Assembly: GCA_028819675.1 (NCBI GenBank)
Contig: JAPPKT010000324.1
Location: forward strand, 1-8,046
Source of the DNA: Caldilineaceae bacterium
GTDB lineage: Bacteria; Chloroflexota; Anaerolineae; Caldilineales; Caldilineaceae
Direction: 5' to 3'
DNA: 8,046 nucleotides
How positions within the stretch are numbered: the stretch's first letter is position 1; each line of letters begins with the position of its first letter. The notes beneath the pieces were generated by a model. It did not search any database. It had not been told where the DNA came from and saw only the letters and a list, made by a program, of their open reading frames with translations. Shown piece after piece: positions 1-7,165 of this stretch. Position numbers and translations under genes: made by a program.

Positions 1-220
1 ACAGTTCGGGGTCGGCCTGGCCGAGGGTGGCTTGTTCGATGGCGTGGATGAGCCATTGGGGCTCGCCTTCGGCTGGGATCCAGAGAAACCAGCGCCGGGT
101 GCCGGTGAAGTCGAGCTCGGCGATGTCGGCGGCGATGGGGTTCTGGCCGCGAAAGTCGTAGAGGAGCCAGCCGGCCAGGTTTTGCTGGCGGAGGTGATTG
201 CGGATGGATTGCAGCTTCAC
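1..220 (-). CDS. M24 family (Xaa-Pro aminopeptidase-like) peptidase, N-terminal part
   Basis: The reading frame runs leftward and leaves the window after 73 codons, so only the N-terminus is seen. The protein begins MKLQSIRNHLRQQNLAGWLL and continues with YDFRGQNPIA (21-30), then TRRWFLWIPAEGEP (41-54) and LIHAIE (57-62). This pattern matches the creatinase/prolidase N-terminal domain that precedes the metal-binding pita-bread domain in M24 peptidases. The catalytic domain, with its metal ligands, lies outside the window, so activity cannot be judged. The GTG start at 220 is chosen because AAGGA lies 7 bases upstream of it (228-232). An in-frame ATG at 250 would add ten residues but has no good ribosome binding site. 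The gene is divergent from the ssb array. It is probably a cytosolic peptidase acting on peptides with proline in second position; a creatinase or prolidase-like amidohydrolase is the alternative. Confidence 0.8.
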   Translation of the reverse strand, partial: MKLQSIRNHLRQQNLAGWLLYDFRGQNPIAADIAELDFTGTRRWFLWIPAEGEPQWLIHAIEQATLGQADPEL

Positions 221-304
221 GTACGGTTCCTTTTTGCGGTGCGCCGTCATTTGCGGAGGCGCACTGACAGACGGAATTGAGGTGCCGGACCAAGGTATGC
301 CGAC

Positions 305-333
305 ATTATTCCACGAAGTGGCGATTAGGTCTA
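305..333 (-). promoter_or_regulatory. possible promoter of the M24 peptidase gene
   Basis: On the minus strand TAGACC (333-328) and AATAAT (310-305) are separated by 17 bases, matching the -35 consensus at 4 of 6 and the -10 at 5 of 6 positions. It would give a leader of roughly 75 bases before the GTG at 220. A small palindrome, CCAC-GAA-GTGG (311-321), lies in the spacer. This is assigned from pattern matching only. Confidence 0.35.
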
Positions 334-401
334 GTTTCCGGCGGTGGTCAGAAACGGCGGGGGAATTGCAGTCGAGGTGCAAAACTGACCGAAACTGGGT
401 G

Positions 402-430
402 TTGACAGATCACTAGAACATATGTACAAT
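402..430 (+). promoter_or_regulatory. strong sigma70-type promoter of the ssb array
   Basis: TTGACA (402-407) is a perfect -35 hexamer and TACAAT (425-430) is a 5 of 6 match to the -10 hexamer, with an exact 17-base spacer. Transcription would start near 437 and leave a leader of about 80 bases before the first ssb. It is the best promoter-like sequence in the window, and its orientation fits the three ssb genes downstream. Confidence 0.75.
416..427 (+). promoter_or_regulatory. LexA-box-like palindrome within the ssb promoter
   Basis: GAACATATGTAC is an imperfect palindrome (one mismatched pair) lying between the -35 and -10 hexamers and running into the -10. It differs by one base from GAACATATGTTC, the core form of the LexA operator (GAAC-N4-GTTC) known from Firmicutes and Actinobacteria. 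A repressor bound here would block RNA polymerase, and SOS control of ssb is known in other bacteria. No lexA gene is visible and the right half-site is imperfect, so this is a suggestion. Confidence 0.4.
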
Positions 431-515
431 GTGGATATGTCAGATTCGGAGAGCCCTGACGGGCCACAGACGCGATGAATCGATCCAATTGCAGATGAAA
501 TGAGGGGACTGTACA

Positions 516-941
516 ATGTATCAGCAGATCACTTTGGTTGGGAATTTGGGCAATGACCCTGAGATGAGGCACGTGCCGAGCGGGGATCCTGTAACGAGCT
601 TCAGTGTTGCCACCAATAGGTACTGGACGGGTGCTGACGGGCAAAGGCAAGAGAAGACGGTCTGGTTTGAGGTGGCCGCGTGGCAGCGACTTGCCGAGAC
701 CTGTAACCAGTATCTTACAAAGGGCCGGCGAGTGCTTGTTGTCGGCGAGTTGGAAGAGCCTGACGTGTGGACCGACAATAGTGGAAATGCACGGGCCACT
801 CTGAAAGTTCGGGCGCGGAACGTGCAGTTTCTCGGTTCGCGTGAGCAAGGTAACGTCATGTCGGAGGGGCAGGCTGCGTACGGGAATGGCCAGCATGCTC
901 CCAGTCCGGAATTGAACGGCGGCGAGGGGATTCCGTTTTAG
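516..941 (+). CDS. ssb: single-stranded DNA-binding protein, copy 1 (divergent)
   Basis: This 141-residue protein has the bacterial SSB layout: an OB fold over residues 1 to about 107, then a short disordered tail ending in IPF. It would coat single-stranded DNA during replication, repair and recombination. Visible landmarks are the GNLG start (9-12), Trp37, Trp50, Trp56, Trp85 and the TCNQYLTKGRRVLVVGE block (62-78). By hand count it is about 76% identical to copy 2 over the fold. Odd points are Glu52, where copies 2 and 3 and E. coli SSB (Arg56) have Arg, His19 in place of Tyr, and a tail ending GGEGIPF instead of the acidic GGEEDIPF. The linker is short and less Gly-rich. GAGGGG lies 8 bases before the ATG. 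A subfunctionalised or decaying SSB are both possible. Confidence 0.93.
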   Translation: MYQQITLVGNLGNDPEMRHVPSGDPVTSFSVATNRYWTGADGQRQEKTVWFEVAAWQRLAETCNQYLTKGRRVLVVGELEEPDVWTDNSGNARATLKVRARNVQFLGSREQGNVMSEGQAAYGNGQHAPSPELNGGEGIPF

Positions 942-1078
942 AATTGCATATTGGCGTGACATTTACCGGGAAGACGGGGGTTCCGGCGCGGCCAGGGATG
1001 GTAGGCTCTTGGGCCGATTGACGGGATTCGCACAATTTTGAGACTTTCATCACAGATCGAGGGAAGGAAAAGCGTTAA

Positions 1079-1522
1079 ATGTATCAGCAGATCACTTTGA
1101 TTGGGAATTTGGGCCGCGATCCGGAAATGCGGTACACGGCGAGCGGCGTACCAGTCACTTCATTCCCCGTCGCAACCAGTCAGCGATGGACAGGCGCAGA
1201 TGGTCAGAGGAATGAGAAGACGGTCTGGTTCCGCGTGTCTGCATGGCAGAGGCAAGCCGAGACGTGCAACCAGTATCTGACGAAAGGGCGGAGAGTTCTG
1301 GTAGTTGGAGAAGTGGAAGAGCCATACGTATATACGGACCAAGAAGGCAATTCGCGGGCTTCCCTTCAGGTTCGGGCGCTGACGGTGCGGTTCCTCAGTT
1401 CAAGGGAAGAGACTGATGCGATGGGCGCTGGCGGGGGCCAGTACGGCGGCCAATCCGGACAAGCGGGGGACGGGTCCGGAGCGACACAGGAGTACGGTGG
1501 TGAGGAGGATATACCGTTCTAA
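1079..1522 (+). CDS. ssb: single-stranded DNA-binding protein, copy 2
   Basis: This 147-residue SSB has an N-terminal OB fold (1-107), a Gly/Gln-rich flexible linker (about 113-140) and a canonical acidic tip, GGEEDIPF, the segment that docks partner proteins in well-studied SSBs. Aromatic positions Tyr19, Trp37, Trp50 and Trp56 are kept, and position 85 is Tyr instead of the Trp found in copies 1 and 3. Arg52 is kept. It starts 137 bases after copy 1; AAGGA lies about 10 bases before the ATG. I see neither a convincing terminator nor a strong promoter in the gap, so it is probably co-transcribed with copy 1. A weak TTGACG at 1018-1023 has no good -10 partner. By hand count it is about 78% identical to copy 3 over the fold. 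Confidence 0.95.
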   Translation: MYQQITLIGNLGRDPEMRYTASGVPVTSFPVATSQRWTGADGQRNEKTVWFRVSAWQRQAETCNQYLTKGRRVLVVGEVEEPYVYTDQEGNSRASLQVRALTVRFLSSREETDAMGAGGGQYGGQSGQAGDGSGATQEYGGEEDIPF

Positions 1523-1635
1523 GGGGTAGGTCTTGCTTGACTTGGGCGGCTAAACTGCAGCGTGGCAGAGTTGTCCATTGTGTGACTGCAGGCAGCAGAC
1601 CCTGGCCCAAACGGCATATTCATGGGGAGAGTGAC

Positions 1636-1645
1636 AAGGGGGAGA
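1636..1645 (+). promoter_or_regulatory. ribosome binding site that sets the start of ssb copy 3
   Basis: AAGGGGGAGA lies just before the ATG at 1649 at normal spacing. The longer frame from the ATG at 1622 would put this purine block inside the gene and add nine residues absent from the other two copies, so 1649 is preferred. Confidence 0.7.
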
Positions 1646-1648
1646 GCC

Positions 1649-2092
1649 ATGTATCAGCAGATCACACTGATTGGGAATTTGGGGCGCGATCCGGAGATGC
1701 GGTACACGCCGAGCGGCGTGGCGGTAACCAACTTCAGTGTCGCCACCAGTCGGTCCTGGACGGGGCAGGACGGGCAGCGGCAGGAGAAGACGGTTTGGTT
1801 CCGCGTGGCAGCCTGGCGACGGCTGGCCGAGACGTGTAACCAGTACCTGACGAAGGGGCAGAGGGTGCTGGTTACCGGCGAATTGGAGGAGCCCACCACG
1901 TGGACAGATCGAGAGGGCAATACGCGGGCTTCACTTGAAGTGACGGCGCAGACTGTGCGGTTTCTGAACACGCGGGCGGAGAATGAGGCGCTTGCGGGCG
2001 GATGGGGTCAGGCCGGCGGGCAGGGCGAGGCTGTGGGCGGCGGGTCTGCCGGGGACGCGATGGTGGGCGGTGAGGAGGATATTCCGTTTTAG
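1649..2092 (+). CDS. ssb: single-stranded DNA-binding protein, copy 3
   Basis: This 147-residue SSB starts at the ATG of MYQQITLIGNLG, aligned with the other two copies. The OB fold (1-107) keeps Tyr19, Trp37, Trp50, Arg52, Trp56 and Trp85. The linker (about 115-139) is Gly-rich and the tip GGEEDIPF is canonical. It has the most standard features of the three and may be the main replicative SSB, although copy 2 is equally intact in its tail. It follows copy 2 by 126 bases with no terminator that I can see between them. Downstream, the first good terminator is at 2338-2374. The first 24 codons match copy 2 at 66 of 72 bases, while later codons differ more at synonymous positions. Confidence 0.95.
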   Translation: MYQQITLIGNLGRDPEMRYTPSGVAVTNFSVATSRSWTGQDGQRQEKTVWFRVAAWRRLAETCNQYLTKGQRVLVTGELEEPTTWTDREGNTRASLEVTAQTVRFLNTRAENEALAGGWGQAGGQGEAVGGGSAGDAMVGGEEDIPF

Positions 2093-2137
2093 GTTGAATT
2101 GACGTTACGGAGGGTCACGAGGGACAACCTCTTTTTC

Positions 2138-2220
2138 CGCGAAGTCACGCGAAGGGTCGCGAAGAAAACCTTTTCTTATCCGCGAAGTTACGCGAAGGAA
2201 CGCGAAGGAACGCGAAGAAC
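2138..2220 (+). repeat. tandem decamer repeat CGCGAAGNNN, seven units
   Basis: Seven units of CGCGAAG plus three variable bases are seen: three in a row (2138-2167), a 13-base T/A-rich interruption (2168-2180), then four more (2181-2220), two of them identical (CGCGAAGGAA). The period of 10 bases is close to one helical turn. A shorter patch of the same repeat lies at 3640-3669. Similar short-period intergenic repeats occur dispersed in other environmental genomes; their role is not known to me. Confidence 0.85.
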
Positions 2221-2337
2221 ATCGGGGGGAATTGGATTTTCTTTGCATGACTTTGGGCCCCTCTGCGAATTCGCCACGCCTTGGTCCCTCTTATCGTTGT
2301 TCAGACAAAAGTGAACAAGCCTCAGAAGCTTCAGAGC

Positions 2338-2374
2338 GCCCGCGCCCCCCAAACGGCGCGGGCAGAGTTTTTTT
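2338..2374 (+). terminator. rho-independent terminator after the ssb array
   Basis: A 9-bp GC-only stem (GCCCGCGCC at 2338-2346 pairing with GGCGCGGGC at 2355-2363) encloses an 8-base loop. AGAG and a run of seven T (2368-2374) follow. The T-run is only on the plus strand, so it would end transcription from the ssb genes, some 250 bases after the last stop, and insulate the downstream gene. Confidence 0.75.
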
Positions 2375-2441
2375 GTGGGCCGGTTGGTGAGGGTTGTGCT
2401 GCTGACGTTGCAACGGTCCTGAGCCGATGCGGCTTTTGTCG

Positions 2442-2471
2442 TTGACAGTGTTTTGCACCGTGGAATATTCG
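2442..2471 (+). promoter_or_regulatory. possible promoter of the enolase-superfamily gene
   Basis: TTGACA (2442-2447) is a perfect -35 hexamer placed between the terminator and the gene. The -10 is weak: TATTCG (2466-2471) at an 18-base spacing or GAATAT (2463-2468) at 15, each 3 of 6. The position is sensible but the call is tentative. Confidence 0.3.
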
Positions 2472-2509
2472 ATTTCGAGAGGTAGTTGGTCGTATTGGGG
2501 GAAGCGCAG

Positions 2510-3586
2510 ATGAAGATTGTAGAGGTCGAGACATTCCGCGTGCGAGTGCCGCTGCACCCTGTCAGCTGGCACAGCGCGACTATTGAAGGGTGGAGCGGTT
2601 CCTGGTGGGACTTACCAATTGTGCTGCTGCGGATGAAGACAGACAGCGGTCTCAGCGGGCTGGGCGAGGCTCCTAAGGGCGTGGCAGAGAGCACGGTTCG
2701 TCAGTATGCACCGTTGTTTACAGGGCGGGATCCTTTTGACCTGAACTGGCAGCATCTGCCGATCGGCGACATTTGGAGCCCGGCGAGCGGGGTTGAACAG
2801 GCCTATGAGATGGCAGTGTACGATTTGGTGGGCAAGGCGCTCGGGTTGCCGGTACACCAGTTGCTCGGGGGCGCGTATCGCAGCCGCGTGCGCGGGTCTC
2901 TTTGCAGCGGGCAGATGTGGCCTGACGATGCGGCGAGGCGGGCGCGGCTGGCCGCTGAAGTGGGGATTGACGTGCTCAAGATGAAGGCCGATCTGGGCGA
3001 CCCGGTGGTGGAACGCATTGCAGCCATCAACAAGGCGGTTGGGACGGACGTAAAGGTGACAATCGATGCGGGGCAGCGCCAGCGACATCCGAGGCATGTC
3101 CTGGAAATCGCACGCGGCCTGGAACCTTATCTCGATAACATAGAGTGCTTTGAGGATCCTGTTTCGCGCAGTAATCTGGACTGGTACGTTCTGCTCAGGG
3201 AGAAATTGGACTTTCCCCTGGCATTGCACCTGGGCAATCATCAGGATGTCATTAACGCGGTCAAGCGCGAAGCGTGTGACTACCTGAACCTGGGCGGCAG
3301 CATTAACAGTTTCATGCAGGGCACGGCGATAGCCGAGGCGGCCGGTATGCCTGTGTGGCATGGGTCGGGGGTCGGGTTGGGCATTTCGGAGGCCTCTTAC
3401 GTGCATGCATGCGCGGCGACGAAGGCGACTACGCTGTCGAGCGATATTGTGGGGGAGATGCTGCGCGTGGATGACCTCATTGTTCGCCCTCTTGCGTTTG
3501 AGGACGGTTACTTCAAGGTGCCACAGGAGCCGGGACTGGGTGTTGAGTTGGATGAGGAGGCGCTGGAGCGGTTCGGCGTTCGCTAG
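2510..3586 (+). CDS. enolase superfamily (mandelate racemase/muconate lactonizing type) protein
   Basis: This 358-residue protein has the family's usual length and two-domain plan: an N-terminal capping domain (1 to about 125) and a beta/alpha barrel ending PGLGVELDEE. Members abstract a proton alpha to a carboxylate, with Mg2+ support, to dehydrate or racemise acid sugars and related acids. Candidate catalytic residues are Lys157 and Lys159 (KMK), metal ligands Asp186 (IDAG) and Glu215 (FEDP), Asp257 (CDYLN) and His284 (WHGS), the last two a possible His-Asp dyad. The place of the third ligand reads LALHLGNHQD, with Asn243 or His240 instead of the usual Glu; glucarate dehydratases use Asn there. 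The start at 2510 is preferred over TTG at 2486 because GGGGGA (2497-2502) precedes it at good spacing and MKIVEVETF is a typical opening. It converges on the Gfo/Idh–SDR genes and is flanked by decamer repeats. An acid sugar dehydratase is the best guess; the substrate is unknown. Confidence 0.88.
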   Translation: MKIVEVETFRVRVPLHPVSWHSATIEGWSGSWWDLPIVLLRMKTDSGLSGLGEAPKGVAESTVRQYAPLFTGRDPFDLNWQHLPIGDIWSPASGVEQAYEMAVYDLVGKALGLPVHQLLGGAYRSRVRGSLCSGQMWPDDAARRARLAAEVGIDVLKMKADLGDPVVERIAAINKAVGTDVKVTIDAGQRQRHPRHVLEIARGLEPYLDNIECFEDPVSRSNLDWYVLLREKLDFPLALHLGNHQDVINAVKREACDYLNLGGSINSFMQGTAIAEAAGMPVWHGSGVGLGISEASYVHACAATKATTLSSDIVGEMLRVDDLIVRPLAFEDGYFKVPQEPGLGVELDEEALERFGVR

Positions 3587-3639
3587 GCGCCGTTGACATT
3601 TTGGGGAGGCCTCTCAGAGTAAAACAGAACCAATCGATC

Positions 3640-3669
3640 CGCGAAGGCACGCGAAGGGGCGCGAATAGA
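3640..3669 (+). repeat. second decamer repeat patch, about 2.6 units
   Basis: CGCGAAGGCA, CGCGAAGGGG and a partial CGCGAATAGA run in the same orientation as the patch at 2138-2220. Together the two patches bracket the enolase-superfamily gene. The patch lies in the gap between two convergent genes. Confidence 0.75.
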
Positions 3670-3679
3670 ATGCCGTAGG

Positions 3680-3724
3680 TCGGCCGGTTTGTCAGGGTGT
3701 GTTGCTGGCAGGCAGGCCGATTTT
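3680..3724 (+). terminator. weak candidate terminator after the enolase-superfamily gene
   Basis: TCGGCC (3680-3685) can pair with GGCCGA (3715-3720), followed directly by TTTT. The 29-base loop is long and the T-run short, so this is a weak call. The minus strand lacks a T-run here. Confidence 0.25.
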
Positions 3725-3759
3725 GCGTTGCGGGGGGGGGGTTTTTGGATGTTTGCCGG

Positions 3760-4815
3760 TCAGATGCGGACGGACTGGCCGGTGCGGGCAGAGTGGTGGG
3801 CGGCGAGGAGGGAGCGTAGGATGGTGCGGCCTTCGGCGCCGGTCAGACGGGGCGGGGTGCCGTCGTGGAGGGCGTCGATGAGGTGGCGGGTGGCGTGGAT
3901 GAAGCTCTGCTCCCAGCCGGTGGGGATGTCGTCGAAGGTGCGGGTATGGCCGTCGCGGGCCAGGGTGACGGGCGGTGCGTCGGTGAGGCGGCCGTGGCCG
4001 CCGTTGATCCAGATGACGCCTTTGGTGCCGGTGATTTCGACGCGGTCGTCCTGGGCGTAGTAGCTGGTTTCAATCTGGAGCTGGGGGGAGTAGACGACTT
4101 CGAGGGAGCCGAAGCGGTTGTTGGGGAATTTCCAGGAGACGATGGCGGGGGTGTCGAGGACGCGACCGGGCATGAGCTCCATTGCGCCGATCCAGGCGTG
4201 TACCTCTTGGGCAAGTCCCATGAAGTGCCAGGCGAGGGCGAACTTGTGGTGGCCGTCGTCGAAGAGCATGGGGCCGCCGCCGCTGATCTCTTGATTGAAG
4301 CGCCAGGCCCAGGCGGCGAGGGGTACGTGCCAGGCGGTGGGGCTGAAGCCGGCGTTGCTTTTGATGCGGATGGTGAGGGGGTCGCCGATTTCGCCGGCTT
4401 CGATGAGGGACGTTGCGTGGACGACTGGTGGGTAGAAGATGAAGTTTTCGTAGACGCGCAGGGTTCTGTCTGCGGTCTTTGCGGCGGCGATCATCGTGTC
4501 GGTTTGGGCGAGGGAGAGTGCCATGGGTTTCTGGACGGAGACGTGTTTGCCGGCGACGAGGGCGTCGAGGGTGACGGGGTGGTGGAGGTGATGGGGGAGG
4601 AGGATTTCGACGAGGTCGAGGTCGGGGAGGGCGAGGAGGTCGTGGTGGTTGGTGAAGACGCGGGCGGGCGGCACGTTCCAGGCGGCTGCGCGGCGTTGGG
4701 CGCTTTCCTGGTCGACGTCGCAGACGGCTGCGAGCTGGGCGCGGTCGTTTTGGCGGTATTCGAGGGCGTGGAGGTCGCTGATGCGGCCGGCGCCGATGAA
4801 GCCTACGCGCAGCAT
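3760..4815 (-). CDS. Gfo/Idh/MocA family oxidoreductase (shorter of two)
   Basis: This 351-residue protein has the family plan: an N-terminal Rossmann domain with GFIGAGRIS (5-13) and a C-terminal alpha/beta substrate domain. Asp33 ends the second strand (AAVCDVD), which favours NAD(H). The family Lys is present at Lys96, but in VQKP (94-97) where EKP is usual. GGGPMLFDDGHH (179-190) is the substrate-side motif that normally carries the catalytic or metal-facing His. Enzymes of this family oxidise or reduce hydroxyls on sugars, inositols and related polyols in the cytosol. It is the last gene of a leftward group: the SDR gene ends 93 bases upstream and the larger Gfo/Idh gene precedes that. 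A GGGGAG lies about 13 bases before the ATG, farther than usual. The exact substrate is unknown. Confidence 0.9.
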   Translation of the reverse strand: MLRVGFIGAGRISDLHALEYRQNDRAQLAAVCDVDQESAQRRAAAWNVPPARVFTNHHDLLALPDLDLVEILLPHHLHHPVTLDALVAGKHVSVQKPMALSLAQTDTMIAAAKTADRTLRVYENFIFYPPVVHATSLIEAGEIGDPLTIRIKSNAGFSPTAWHVPLAAWAWRFNQEISGGGPMLFDDGHHKFALAWHFMGLAQEVHAWIGAMELMPGRVLDTPAIVSWKFPNNRFGSLEVVYSPQLQIETSYYAQDDRVEITGTKGVIWINGGHGRLTDAPPVTLARDGHTRTFDDIPTGWEQSFIHATRHLIDALHDGTPPRLTGAEGRTILRSLLAAHHSARTGQSVRI

Positions 4816-4908
4816 GGGAAAGGGGTTGCTCCCCGGCTCAGGTCAAGTCTTGCCGGCCGGGGAAAAAAGGTTGTGACGGACGGAGCCTTCCCGGGCTTGG
4901 AGGCAATG

Positions 4909-5646
4909 TCAGCCCACCTCCGTGTTGGTTGGGTAGAGGTCGATGCGTTCGGCGTTGGCGCGCAGAGGGAGGCCGGCGGCGTAGAGGACGGTGTCGGCGA
5001 TGTCCTCTGACTGCATCATGAGTTTGCGTGCTTCCTGCGGGGGCGGGACAGGGCGGCGGTCGAGGAGGGGGGTGGCGGTGACGCCGGGGTTGATGATGCA
5101 GGCGCGCACGCCGTGCGGGTTGCCTTCCTCGTTGGTGACGCGGTTGAGGGCATGCATTCCCAGTTTGGCGCTGCTGTAGGCAACGCCCGATAGCAGGCTG
5201 GGGTAGTTGGCGGCGCGCGAGCCGATGTTGATGATTGTACCGGCGCCGCGGGCCTTCATCTGCGGCATAAGCAGGTTGGTGAAGAGATAGGCGCTGACGA
5301 GATTGACATCGGCGACGACGCGCCAGTCTTCGATGGTGGTGGCGTCGATGCTGCGGTTGACGACGTTGGTGCCGGCGTTGTTGACGAGTATATGGATGGG
5401 GCCGAGCTCGGCGTCGATTTTTTCGACGGTGGCGCGGATCTGGGCCTCGTCGCCGACGTCGCAGGGGTAAACGAGGGCGCGGCCGCCGTCGGTTTCGATG
5501 CGCTGGGCGAGGGCGCGGAGGACTTCCTCGCGGCGGGCGATCATGGCCACATGGGCGCCGGCGGCGGCGAATTTGAGCGCGATGGCTTCGCCGAAGCCGC
5601 TGCTGGCGCCGGTTACGATAACGTTCTGACCGGAAAAGTCACTCAA
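4909..5646 (-). CDS. classical short-chain dehydrogenase/reductase (SDR)
   Basis: This 245-residue protein has the normal length and motifs of a classical SDR: TGASSGFG (12-19) for cofactor binding, NNAG (89-92), Asn115, Ser143, Tyr157 and Lys161 (YSSAK), so the full Asn-Ser-Tyr-Lys set is present. The second strand ends ARR (37-39) with no acidic residue, which suggests NADP(H). PGVTATPLL (187-195) is the usual segment near the substrate lid. Members interconvert alcohols and ketones or aldehydes; here the neighbours suggest a sugar or polyol intermediate. The start is TTG at 5646, supported by AAAAAGGAG eight bases upstream and by no other start codon nearby. It lies 57 bases after the larger Gfo/Idh gene and 93 before the shorter one, probably in one transcript. 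The substrate is not identifiable. Confidence 0.92.
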   Translation of the reverse strand: MSDFSGQNVIVTGASSGFGEAIALKFAAAGAHVAMIARREEVLRALAQRIETDGGRALVYPCDVGDEAQIRATVEKIDAELGPIHILVNNAGTNVVNRSIDATTIEDWRVVADVNLVSAYLFTNLLMPQMKARGAGTIINIGSRAANYPSLLSGVAYSSAKLGMHALNRVTNEEGNPHGVRACIINPGVTATPLLDRRPVPPPQEARKLMMQSEDIADTVLYAAGLPLRANAERIDLYPTNTEVG

Positions 5647-5654
5647 TGTACGGT

Positions 5655-5663
5655 CTCCTTTTT
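5655..5663 (-). promoter_or_regulatory. ribosome binding site for the TTG-started SDR gene
   Basis: On the minus strand AAAAAGGAG precedes the TTG at 5646 by eight bases. It is the best Shine-Dalgarno match in the leftward group and supports the unusual start codon. Confidence 0.7.
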
Positions 5664-5703
5664 GATCCTACACGTTTTCCAGGTTAGGGGAAGGCGCGCA
5701 GGC

Positions 5704-7032
<1,329 letters not shown>

Positions 7033-7165
7033 GGGTTGGTTGCCTTTCTGGACTGGACAGTGATTTGTTTGATTTAAGTGATGAATTCAGTCAGAATCAC
7101 AGGCTGATTTTCGAAGGCGAAGGCGCTCGTCAGACAATAATAGCGGAGCACATTGGGAAAGGGCC

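Larger units (their letters stand above)
2093..2509. other. 417-base intergenic region between ssb copy 3 and the enolase-superfamily gene
   Basis: No convincing gene is present; the open frames here have no family resemblance and are interrupted by low-complexity repeat sequence. In order it holds a decamer repeat patch (2138-2220), an imperfect palindrome centred on AAGCTT (2321-2336), a terminator (2338-2374) and a possible promoter (2442-2471). I see nothing recognisable in 2221-2320. Confidence 0.7.

Noticed and set aside
1018..1046. Separate promoter for ssb copy 2 using TTGACG at 1018-1023
   Set aside because: No acceptable -10 hexamer lies at 16-18 bases; AGACTT and neighbours are poor matches.
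1622..1648. Upstream ATG as the start of ssb copy 3
   Set aside because: The nine extra residues are absent from the other copies, and the strong ribosome binding site is placed for the ATG at 1649.
2138..2220. CRISPR array
   Set aside because: The units are 10 bases long with three variable bases and no spacers of 25-40 bases, so it is a short tandem repeat and not a CRISPR.
2612..3406. Minus-strand open frame of 264 codons opposite the enolase-superfamily gene
   Set aside because: No family resemblance, and the plus-strand frame shows a complete set of barrel motifs.
3865..5010. Plus-strand open frame of 381 codons opposite the shorter Gfo/Idh gene
   Set aside because: Same antisense artefact: Gly/Val/Asp/Glu-rich without domain features, and the minus-strand frame has Rossmann and substrate motifs.
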